In this document: one piece after another, positions 56,049 through 64,000 of the stretch | Position numbering within the stretch: position 1 is the first letter of the stretch | Layout: every line of letters starts with the position of its first letter | From: Ascaphus truei | Taxonomy: Eukaryota > Chordata > Amphibia > Anura > Ascaphidae | Assembly (NCBI GenBank): GCA_036426205.1 | Contig: WSYH01000656.1 | Location: 114,382-178,381, forward strand | Reading direction: 5' to 3' | DNA: 64,000 nucleotides | The notes under the pieces: model-generated | What the model saw: only the letters and a program-made list of their open reading frames with translations | What the model was told of the DNA's origin: nothing | The model's database searches: none | Translations under genes and position numbers: made by a program

Positions 56049-57829
56049 CTACCTTCCTGATGCTTGCCCATTTCGCGCGATCACAATGGGCAACACAGTC
56101 TCAATATGGTCAATATATTTATTGCATCGTGCCACAGTGAGTACATCGTTCCAAAAACTCATTATGCCATGCGCCAACTCATCCTTTTTGGAGGGTTTCA
56201 CGACTTTTCGGATATGGTCCTTCAGCTGATGCCAGACCATTTCGATAGGATTGAAGTCTGGTGATCTGTCATTGGAGGGGGAAAAAAGGACAATTAGTTA
56301 AAGAGATACAGTACACAGGTAAAACAGTGGGAAAAAATGAGACACGGTCACCGCACTTACTCCGCTGGCGTCTTCACCCAGTTGTTACCGCGCTCAAGAA
56401 TATGCGCTGTTGACGCGGTGTGCATCGGATCGTTGTCCTGGTAGAAGCGGTGACCATCTGGGAACTCACGTGTGATGTATTCCACAATCTCAGGCACAAT
56501 TTGCTCTTGGAAAAAAGCTTTATTCATTATTCCTATAACAAGAAAAGAAAAGTGCTCAAAAAACTGCACACTAGTACAATACAGTGCATAAGGAAGGCAA
56601 AAGCGTATTACTTATTTTACCTTCAAAGATGACAATGCATTCTGGTCCACGCCTGGAGATGGTACCCCACACATGCATCTTCACTGGATGTTTTGGACGT
56701 GGCTTCATAGATATGCAACCTTTTTTGTGGAATGCAACGGTGGCAAATCTCTCCAGCGATACAGTAGACTCGTCAGTGAAGATGCAATCCTGGAAAGTTT
56801 CTCCAATATCGATCCATGCCTGGGCCTGGACCACTCTCTTGATCTTGTTAACGTCCCTTATCATAGGGTACGCTCTGTAATGACAAGGAATAATTTTAGA
56901 GGTACAGTACAGTTTCTTAAACAACACTTTTACCTCCTGTACTGTCCAGTACTAACCTCACACGTCCTTTTTTCCATCCAATTCTGCGTCTCATCTTCTT
57001 TATGCTGGTCTCGGATACAGTGAGATTGTGATTTTGCTGCAGAGTGTATTTGACCCTTAAGGCACTCTTCTCATCATTCTCTTCACTTATTTTGTCGACC
57101 AGAAGAGTTGTCTCCCTACAGTGTACAGAAAAACAATAATCCGGTAAGTTACAGTGCAGTAGGCCACAAGTATATCACATCATTTACAGTAAAAATAGTA
57201 TAAAATGAGATAGATCTACACAATATATAGTTCTATTAATATGCAGCAATATAAACAATAATAGATATACTGTATTATATACTGTAGTTATATAAATATA
57301 CTGACATAACTATAAAATGAGATAGATCTACACAATATATAGTTCTAGTAATATGCAGCAATATAAACAATAATAGATATACTGTATTATATACTGTAGT
57401 TACTGTATATAAATATACCGAAATAACTATAAAATGAGATAGATCTAAACAATGTATAGTTCTATTAATATGCAGCAATATAAACAATAATAGATATACA
57501 GTATTATATACTGTAGTTATATAAATATACCTAAATAACTATAAAATGAGATAGATCTACACAATATATAGTTCTATTAATATGCAGCAATATAAACAAT
57601 AATAGATATACTGTAAAATATAGTTATATAAATATACTTACGCGTTAGTTACCGTTGGTGTCCTTGTGCGTTGTTTGGTTTTTCCGTGTGCATGATAGCA
57701 CACAGTGGTTGATGGCACAACGAGGCCAGAAGCAGCTAACCAGCGTTGGCTATCTGCAATTCGTTGTCTGCTCGTGTACATCTCCTTAATTCTCATGCTG
57801 AGATCCTTTGAAATCTTTTTCACAGGCAT
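56049..57829 (-). CDS. Tc1-like DDE transposase, five exons, intact spliced frame
   Basis: Reading on the minus strand, exons are 57829-57642, 57115-56957, 56874-56621, 56532-56361 and 56265-56049 (188, 159, 254, 172 and 217 nt). Every intron is GT...AG, the phases fit, and the sum is 990 nt: 329 residues plus stop, no internal stops. The N-terminal ~110 residues are helix-turn-helix DNA-binding region (MPVKKISKDLSMRIKEMYTS, then a second basic part KKMRRRIGWKKGR). The catalytic triad is D150 (FTDES), D233 (YQDNDPMHTAS) and E266 (SPDFNPIEMVW). D233 to E266 has 32 residues between, against 34 in most Tc1 elements. The usual HVWGTISRRG block is present. It would cut and paste element DNA at TA sites. 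Four spliceosomal introns are unusual for this family, so it may be a gene of a larger element or a host-adopted gene. Confidence 0.88.
57201..57640. repeat. Tandem repeat inside transposase intron 1, four units of 112-117 bp
   Basis: The text taaaatgagatagatctaca recurs at 57201, 57313, 57430 and 57542, each followed by ttctattaatatgcagcaat and an atactgtatt tract. The array fills most of the intron between exons 1 and 2. Confidence 0.95.
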
Positions 57830-57924
57830 TGCAGCGAGTTGAAAGAAATAAAAGCACTAGAATGTATATTCGATGTTTAGTCGATGTGTATTCAATGTGC
57901 AGTGAATCCACAAAATGGATGGTG

Positions 57925-57998
57925 TATTTATACATTAATGACTCACATTAGAGTTGGCCCACTTTTAACACCTGTACCTCGTCGCCATGCATAAAAGG
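57925..57998. promoter_or_regulatory. Divergent promoter region
   Basis: Minus-strand TATAAATA at 57932-57925 lies about 100 bases before the transposase ATG. Plus-strand gcataaaagg at 57989-57998 precedes the opposite gene. The two genes probably share this roughly 250-bp control region. The sites are seen; use is inferred. Confidence 0.5.
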
Positions 57999-58211
57999 TT
58001 ACACACTTTGCATAGCCTCCCACTCGATGATCTGTATCTGAAATTGCCCTTGTCCAGATACTGCATTGTGCCATCTGTTTCCATGGATCAACCCCGATTC
58101 TACGGACGCAGGAAGCCACTCGACTCTGCCGTGCCTATCACACAGAAAAAGTGATAGGCGGCAGCCATTTCCAAGCCAAGGCCAAAGCGACAGGCTAAGG
58201 CTAATAAATAA

Positions 58212-59546
58212 AACCTTCTGCTGACCCCAAAGGCTAAGGGTTTTAATACATGTAAGCCTTATTATGTCAAGAAGAAATTTGGTGATGTACAATCAAGGCA
58301 AAACAAATGGCAGCCAACCCATCGAACCCGCAGGCCACTTCCTCGATTACGCTTCGACGACTCTGCCGCTGCTCTCCCGGAAATCCACAGCCCATCTTCT
58401 CCACTAATCGTCCATGACACTGCCGCTGCTCTCCCGGAAATCTACAGCCCATCTTCTCCACTGCTCTTCGATGATGCTGCCGCTGGTCTCCCGGAAATCC
58501 ACGGGTCACTTTCTCCATTACGCTTAGACGACTCTGCCGCTTCTCGCCCAGAAATCCACAGGTCACTTTCTCCATCCCTCTTCGACGACGCTGCCGCTTC
58601 TTTCCCGGAAATCCACAGGTCACCTCCTCCATCCTTCTTCAACGACGCTGCCGCTTCTCTCCAGGGAACCCCCATCTCATCCTCCGTAGAACCCATCCAC
58701 CCAGATGTCCACAGCACGCCATGCACAAGAACCAGCTCGTTAGACCGCATGCTGATTGGGTTATGTGTGGATATCCCCGGGAACTCTACTATGCTGGTAA
58801 AAATAGATCTGCTTTTAGAGACCATGCTAAATATGGATCAATGGATGCAGAAGATGGATCAATGGATGGAGAAGATGGATCGACGGATGGAGAAGATAGA
58901 GACTGACATAGCAGGAATACATAATTTGCTCGGTGTTCATGCCCCTGTATCCCCAACGACGGAGCAGGAGGGTGGCATGGATGTGATGAATGGGACGTTC
59001 GATCGCCTTCCAACACCAAGCGCACCCCCTCCACCAGAAGAATTTGTGTACATGTATAACGTTGAGGAGGAGGATAACATGACAACCCCGTCAAGACCAC
59101 GCCAGGAGACAACAAGGCGACCAAGACAGGAGGAAATCTTCCTCCCAGACAACCTACCCTCGCCCGCCACCACAAGCACACCCATTCCCAGAAGCACTCC
59201 CGCTCCCAGAACCCAACCTACATACGCTTACATCGATACAGTGCCCAACATCATCCTGCGTGAGCTGCCACTGGCACTCAGGGAGAAGTATAGGGTGATG
59301 AGTGCTGGTTTACCCCAGAAGTATGGTATGTTAACTTTTAAGCACCACGTGTCCTACTTGGTGTACTGCGTGTGGGCCAAAAATGTCAATTACGAAGGAA
59401 ATCGCGAAAAAAGGGTCCTTCCTGAAAATTTAAGGAGGACTATTGTGGAGGAATTGCGGCGCTATTTTTCAATTTCAGATCCTTTAATGAAAATCGTTCG
59501 AGACTCCATTAATGGCAGTTTGCGCCATACAAGGCATCGGCCCTGA
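58212..59546 (+). CDS. Repeat-rich protein with coiled coil and possible BEN-like C-terminus
   Basis: The frame is open from 58212 to the stop at 59546 (444 codons); the first in-frame ATG is at 58749, giving 265 residues. Before that ATG six units of exactly 57 nt (19 residues, core DDAAASxPEIHxSxSP) run in the same frame, so translation probably starts farther upstream, perhaps in another exon. After 58749 comes a heptad stretch with MDQWMxKM repeats (residues ~25-50), a proline/threonine-rich linker, and a C-terminal domain of about 95 residues (NIILRELPLALREKYRVMS ... LRRTIVEELRRYF ... IVRDSINGSLRHTR). The end resembles the last helices of BEN domains, which bind DNA or chromatin; this is tentative. 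It faces away from the transposase and converges with the forkhead-like gene. Confidence 0.6.
   Translation, partial: NLLLTPKAKGFNTCKPYYVKKKFGDVQSRQNKWQPTHRTRRPLPRLRFDDSAAALPEIHSPSSPLIVHDTAAALPEIYSPSSPLLFDDAAAGLPEIHGSLSPLRLDDSAASRPEIHRSLSPSLFDDAAASFPEIHRSPPPSFFNDAAASLQGTPISSSVEPIHPDVHSTPCTRTSSLDRMLIGLCVDIPGNSTMLVKIDLLLETMLNMDQWMQKMDQWMEKMDRRMEKIETDIAGIHNLLGVHAPVSPTTEQEGGMDVMNGTFDRLPTPSAPPPPEEFVYMYNVEEEDNMTTPSRPRQETTRRPRQEEIFLPDNLPSPATTSTPIPRSTPAPRTQPTYAYIDTVPNIILRELPLALREKYRVMSAGLPQKYGMLTFKHHVSYLVYCVWAKNVNYEGNREKRVLPENLRRTIVEELRRYFSISDPLMKIVRDSINGSLRHTRHRP
58345..58690 (+). repeat. Six-unit 57-bp tandem repeat, in frame
   Basis: The word gccgct recurs at 58365, 58422, 58479, 58536, 58593 and 58650, a period of exactly 57 in every step. 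Each unit encodes 19 residues. Minus-strand frames across it are shadows. Confidence 0.93.
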
Positions 59547-59645
59547 AAGGACAATCTGGTGGGGATCGAATTCAACTGTTGTTTATTTTTTGACTTGTTG
59601 CATGTTTTAACTTGTATTAATAAAGAAATGTTTTTACTTACGCAA

Positions 59646-59748
59646 GACCTGCACAATTCCAGTCCTCGAAGGCCGCTATCAGGCCTGGTTTTCAGGATAA
59701 AACCGGGCCTGTTTGCGGCCCTCGAGGACTGGAGTTGTGCAGGCCTGA
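59646..59748. repeat. Short palindromic MITE, copy 1
   Basis: acctgcacaattccagtcctcg at the left faces cgaggactggagttgtgcagg at the right around a ttttcaggataaaacc core. This type of element is widespread in fish and amphibian DNA. Confidence 0.8.
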
Positions 59749-59962
59749 CTGACTGTTCTGAACACCATCCTACTGTAAATGTTTTGACTTTCTGTACTTT
59801 AATAAAGGAGATGTTGCGTGTTTTAAATTTTATGAATAAAGAATTTTTTTTACTAACACCATACTGTTGTGCTGTACATGTTTTGACTTTCTGTACTTTA
59901 ATAAAGGAGATGTTGCGTGTTTTAACTTATAGTAATAAAGAAATGTTTTTACTTACACAAGA

Positions 59963-60070
59963 CCTGCACAATTCCATTCCTCGTGGGCCGCAAACTGGCT
60001 CGTTTTTCAAGGTTATCCTGACAACCGGGCCTGTTTGCGGCCCTTGAGGACTGGAGTTGTGCAGGCCTGA
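59963..60070. repeat. Short palindromic MITE, copy 2
   Basis: Same family as 59646-59748, inserted at an equivalent point of the next AATAAA unit, after cttacacaag. Confidence 0.8.
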
Positions 60071-60240
60071 CTGACTGTACTGTAACACCATACTGTTCAG
60101 GCCTGACTGACTGTAAATGTTTTGACTTTCTGTACATAAATGTTTTCACTAGCAGTAAACCATACACCTGTTAATATTTTGAATTGCTGTACACTTTAAA
60201 TGTTTTTAAATTGTATTTGTAAATAAATGTTTTTGTACTT

Positions 60241-61053
60241 ATTCCACCAATAATAGAAAATGTTGATTTGTTTTAAATTATTCCATTGTCTCCTTTTATA
60301 CTATAACAAAATACAGTGCTTCTAGAACATGCAGTACTGTCCAGGCATACTTTACAGTACTGTACTGTATACTTTAGGCATGCTCAGTACTGTACATCCC
60401 AAGAGTATTAAAACAATACATGCTGTACGGGTATAGAATACACATATGTACGGAAATACATGTAGAATAAATGTATACTTTTTATTTTTCGGGTTTATTA
60501 TACAGTATATATTAAAAAGTATTGTATACGGTCTGAAAACAACAGCATACTGTTTCAGGTTTTCTATGAAGCTCTCAGTTACAGTATTCTATCCTAATCA
60601 ATAACAACGACCACTAAACTGTAGACTCCGGTACGTGGTTTTTTAAATCCGATTCAGCAATGTGCCGGCATTGTAATACAAAGCGATATTATCAAACGAA
60701 ATCCCTCTATTTGCCGTTTTCCGCATGAAATGACAAAGTTTTCTTCTCTGAGGAAAAACAAAAGAACAAGTTTTACTGTAATGGTCAGTCAGTCCCCTAA
60801 AGAAGTTCCCACAGTCAGTCACACCAATAATTTTCTTGGGGGGCATCTCCTGTTCACATGCGCATGCGCCTACTGTCGATGTGATGACACGCATATGCTT
60901 TTCAAGAAGGTTCCAATGCGCATGCGCCTAGATTTCCCCCAATGGTTCAGTATCTACTGTACAAGCTGCTCAGCCAATGATATTGCTTACAGAGAATCGC
61001 TTGACTGCATTGAATTGATCTTTCAAAAACAGAATAAAATACGGCAAAGTTAC
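60241..61053. other. Non-coding spacer of the forkhead-bearing unit
   Basis: Matches 32301-33117 in order. Rich in acagtactgta words. The frames at 60643 and 60730 have no recognisable content. Confidence 0.6.
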
Positions 61054-61807
61054 TCACCATAGACTTTGCCAATCAGCTGGCGCCGAGCCACTGCCAGTCC
61101 CGTATTCTTGATTATACACGTAGTTGACAGGTGCCAGCGGGACTACTACACCTGTAGTCAGCTGATGAGGCTGGAAATCGCTTAGGTACATGCATGCTTG
61201 CTGGAATCTGTACGCGAAATCCGGCTCAGGCTGCAGGTATCCGGGCGGGGACAGACAGCAAGGGTTGTTGGTCACCAGGTTTTCACTGACGGTCGGACCG
61301 TTATTGGAAGCTGGCGCATTGCTTGCCAGCGACTGACGTTTCTTAGTTGGTTTTAACATGACCTTTCACCTTTTGAAGTCCCCATGATCATAGATACGGG
61401 AAAAATCCGGTGATACACACCAATACCCTCCAATAAAACCGGGATCAATATAAAAAAACCGGATCGATACATAACTTCTTCCTTATTGCACGTTTCCACA
61501 CATGAGCATCTGGTGAAAATTTGTAAAAGTCATAGTTTTCGATAAAATACTGATAAATTTGACCAACTGTTGCCATCTTATCATCTGTTGCATTGATCGC
61601 GGCCCATATTAAATAAGCGTATGTTCTGTCGGGTTTTTGGAACACGGACTGCAGTTGTGCACTCATCTCGGAACTCTCTGGACAATAGAACACCAGACAC
61701 TGTGCATTTAGTTTTAATATGAAAAGCCTAAATTGATACATTGTAACTTCTTCAGTCACAGGCCAATTTACAATGGACCACTGTGGTATTCTTTTAAACA
61801 CCTGCAA
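61054..61807 (-). pseudogene. Forkhead-like DNA-binding protein, copy B (broken)
   Basis: The minus-strand frame opens at 61807 and includes an N-terminal part missing from copy A, then the forkhead start RTYAYLIWAAINATDDKMAT and the recognition helix WKRAIRKKLCIDP. A one-base deletion at about 61455 (where copy A has tgttttttt) shifts the frame, and a CGA-to-TGA change makes a stop at about 61372. The C-terminal half resumes at 61359-61054 (LSPPGYLQPEPDFAYRFQQA). Copy A and copy B thus are damaged in different places. A winged-helix DNA-binding role is inferred from the domain; the partner or target is unknown. The two breaks are few, which suggests recent decay. Confidence 0.75.
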
Positions 61808-61910
61808 GTCGACACATTACTGAAGCGCATGCGCATTACAATTCATGAATATCTGCCATCTGGCGGATACGCGAAGAATTGCAACCAATTAAATCCGAAC
61901 CATTATCAAT
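61808..61910. mobile_element. Candidate right end of the gene-bearing element
   Basis: 61836-61910 matches 47734-47812 over about 75 bases (attacaattcatgaat, gccatctggcgg, acgcgaag, cattatca), after which the two sequences diverge. A shared boundary like this is expected at a transposon end. I found no reverse complement of it near 54 kb. Confidence 0.4.
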
Positions 61911-62704
61911 AAACACATCAACCGCGGGTGTGAATGCAACATGAATGTGGTATGAATGCGGTCAGAATGCGGCATGAATGTGGTGAAGTGCGGTGAAGTG
62001 CGTGGCATTCGGAAAAAATCTCCGAAAAAATTCGGAGATGTTGGAGAATAAAAGTAGCCACGGCTGTATCTTCCTTTGATTGTACAATTACATATCAATG
62101 GTGCCATCTGGCATGCCCTATGTCCAAACTTATAGTAAAAACAGAGATAACTTATAAACTACATTTCCATTTTAACTTCTGATCGCCGCCCTCTAGCTGT
62201 GAGTCAAGATCCTGTTTCTTTAAGTATTCTGAAGCAAGCGTCGCCATCTTGCTTTCTGGCAAATCCTGCCCTCTTCCTCCTTACAGGAAGTAATCCTCAC
62301 TCTGACTCACATTGCTATCAAGTCAGTTGCTACTTTCCCTGGTTCCTGCTAGTAATACCATTGCATGCTGTTACTGCCTGGACCTCCATGGGACCTTTAC
62401 TCATCACCTTTGGATTCCGGAAAACTGGGACAGTCACTCATTTACTACTGAGGTTAATTTACCGTGCAAGTAGTGTAGGACCTGCTGATTAGGGTTTACC
62501 TTGATGTGGTAGCAGGCTTACAATACTTTGGCCAAAGCATTCAACTAAAGAACCCTTACTTTGAACTTAGTATTTGCTGCATCTTCTGTTACTGGCACTA
62601 TGCTTTTAAGGAGGCTGGATGTCCTCCAAGAAGCATTTCTATTGTGACCTTGTGCTCTGGACTCTATCCTCCCTTGCTCCTCTCTAGTTCTCATTATTAG
62701 TTTC
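61911..62704. other. No gene seen
   Basis: Includes a short gaatgcggcatgaatgtgg tandem (61930-62000). The frames at 62199 and 62506 have no recognisable content. Confidence 0.5.
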
Positions 62705-62940
62705 TAAGTATCCTGAGGCCTGCTGCTACTCTCCACGCAGAGGCCTGTCTTCCCGTGTTCCAAGAGGCCTGCTGTTACTCTCCACACAGAGGCATGAGTT
62801 CCTGTGTTACCATGTTTCCTGAGACCTGCTGCTACTCTCCACGCAGAGGTCAGTGCTGCTACTCTCCACGCTAGGTCTGTATTCCTGAGTTCCTAAGGTC
62901 TGCTGCTACTATCCACGGAGAGGCCTGTTCCAGACTCCTA
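62705..62940. repeat. Minisatellite, about five units of 35-60 bp
   Basis: The phrase cctgctgctactctccacgcagagg recurs with variants at about 62718, 62767, 62825, 62852 and 62898. Confidence 0.85.
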
Positions 62941-64000
62941 TGCTGAAGCGTTGGCTTTCCCCCGCGTTGGTGCCTGAGAACGCGCACATTCCCGCTCTGC
63001 TGCCAAAGCATACGCACACATGCAGCTGGGCTAGTCGTGTCCCTGAGCTTGGCTCCGCACCTCTGGACACGTCGCGCATTCTCCTACGTGCAGCGCGTTC
63101 ATGTGACTACATGCGCCGATCCCCAGCTGCGCGGCAACTCACTCCCTTTCGTCTCTCCTGCGGATTCCCCACCTCTCTTTCGGGTCTCTTCCTTTCCCTC
63201 GGCTTGTGTGTAGGAGCATAACCATAACACACATACGGAGATATGATTTCTATGGGGTTTACATTATAACAACTACACGGTTAAACCCTATCTCCACAAT
63301 GACTCGCCTCGATTGCCCCATTAGCACATCAGATGACTCATGAAACTCGCACTGCCTTTCTGAATAAAAAGATGGTATAAACTATTACATGGTGAAATCC
63401 TACTTTCTTTTGGTATGAAGGGGTTAACAATCCCCGGGCCGCCTGCTAAAGGTGGGATCTGACTTGTGTCCAAATTTCACCTTTCTAGCATGTATACAGC
63501 AAAAGTTATAATTTTACACTTTATCCATTGTCAGGGATACAATACAATTCTCCCCCTCTCTCCATGTTAATACATAGCACCATTACTTTCAATGGGGCTG
63601 AAGGCTTTTGAACTTCTAGGACAGGATTTATACATACATAGTAATTACCACACAGACTGCAGGAGTTTGCAGCCTTATCCTGGAACAAAACAGATCGGTT
63701 AGGGGTATGCAGGTTATAAAAAGCACCCATTAACCCCTCATATCCCGATCATGATAACAGGATATATACAATAACACACAGTACTGCTGGGGAAATACAT
63801 CTAAGACCTTGGACAATTCTGCTGAACAGGGGAATGCAGGTCAACATACACGTACACAGATCCCATTAACACCTCGTGTCCCTCATGTATGCAGGGACTG
63901 CCGGCTGGGTGTGACCCCTTTATTACAAGCCTGGCAGCCCCTATCATGACAGGTGTGGTGTATTTCCCGGGCGCTAACTCTGACCGTGGTTGGTGTAGGA
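62941..64000. other. No gene seen
   Basis: 63000-63200 is moderately GC-rich, and the rest unremarkable. The frames at 62940-63221 and 63521-63730 have no family resemblance that I can see. Confidence 0.5.

Larger units (their letters stand above)
59570..60240 (+). terminator. Array of poly-A signals downstream of the plus-strand gene
   Basis: Units such as gactttctgtactttaataaaggagatgttgcgtgttttaa and attaataaagaaatgtttttacttac repeat several times (AATAAA near 59619, 59801, 59835, 59902, 59935). The same units occur at 32007-32300. Two short palindromic MITEs are inserted among them. Confidence 0.6.

Noticed and set aside
58083..58154. Short ATG frame (23 codons) as a first exon of the plus-strand gene
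   Set aside because: Position is attractive, but its donor-like gtgata leaves a phase that does not match the available AG acceptors, so I did not annotate it.
58267..58825. Two minus-strand frames of 121 and 127 codons
   Set aside because: They are antisense to the 57-bp coding repeat; the plus frame continues into a longer protein and is the better candidate.
62199..62492. 97-codon plus-strand frame
   Set aside because: No domain, no repeat partner and no context supports it.
1..64000. tRNA, rRNA or snRNA genes
   Set aside because: I looked for the usual internal promoter boxes and conserved ends and saw none apart from the primer sites complementary to tRNA-Leu.

Overview
This is eukaryotic DNA, most likely from an amphibian (probably a frog) with a large, repeat-rich genome. 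I see no ordinary host gene. Nearly all of the window is transposable elements: Penelope-like elements (PLEs), Ty3-type chromoviral LTR retrotransposons, a second LTR element with a tRNA-Leu-type primer site, palindromic MITE-like modules, microsatellites, and a cluster of genes resembling a DNA transposon. The organism call is an inference from this mix of elements.

Layout. 1-7.6 kb is one large inverted repeat: a fold-back DNA element (about 1.85-5.78 kb) flanked on both sides by mirrored PLE pieces. 7.6-11.2 kb holds PLE tail, a CT microsatellite and palindromic modules. 11.2-16.8 kb is a complete but broken chromovirus with 693-bp LTRs and a 5-bp target duplication, sitting in the loop of a palindromic module. 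18.8-24.7 kb is a full-length dead PLE between about 1.1-kb direct repeats. 24.96-28.4 kb (minus) and 28.4-32.0 kb (plus) are two more chromoviruses, 5' end to 5' end. 32.0-36.7 kb holds a fragment encoding a forkhead-like protein, a 3'-truncated PLE and a G-rich minisatellite. 36.9-44.8 kb repeats 28.9-36.7 kb with many one-base indels, and probably is unpolished assembly. 44.8-47.6 kb is nested palindromic modules with one 'nn' gap. 48-53.4 kb is an LTR element whose long reading frame is coiled coil. 54-61.9 kb has a distinct gene cluster. 62-64 kb has a minisatellite and no gene.

The most interesting part is 56.0-61.8 kb. A Tc1-like DDE transposase gene lies on the minus strand in five exons; the exons splice at GT-AG sites into an open 330-codon frame. 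Facing away from it, about 250 bp upstream, is a plus-strand gene with an exact 57-bp in-frame repeat, a short coiled coil and a possible BEN-like C-terminus. Converging on that gene is a minus-strand forkhead-like gene. The 3' end of the plus-strand gene and the forkhead gene recur together at 32.0-33.7 kb in a different setting, so they appear to travel as one repeat unit. I infer a multi-gene DNA element carrying a transcription-factor-like gene; its ends are not proven.

Two RNA-level observations stand out. First, all three chromovirus copies carry an 8-10 nt match between the predicted RNA 5' end and the sequence just after the LTR, and the pair co-varies between copies, as expected for self-primed reverse transcription of the Tf1/sushi kind. 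Second, six hammerhead-ribozyme-like motifs occur in PLE-derived sequence, some with compensatory stem changes.
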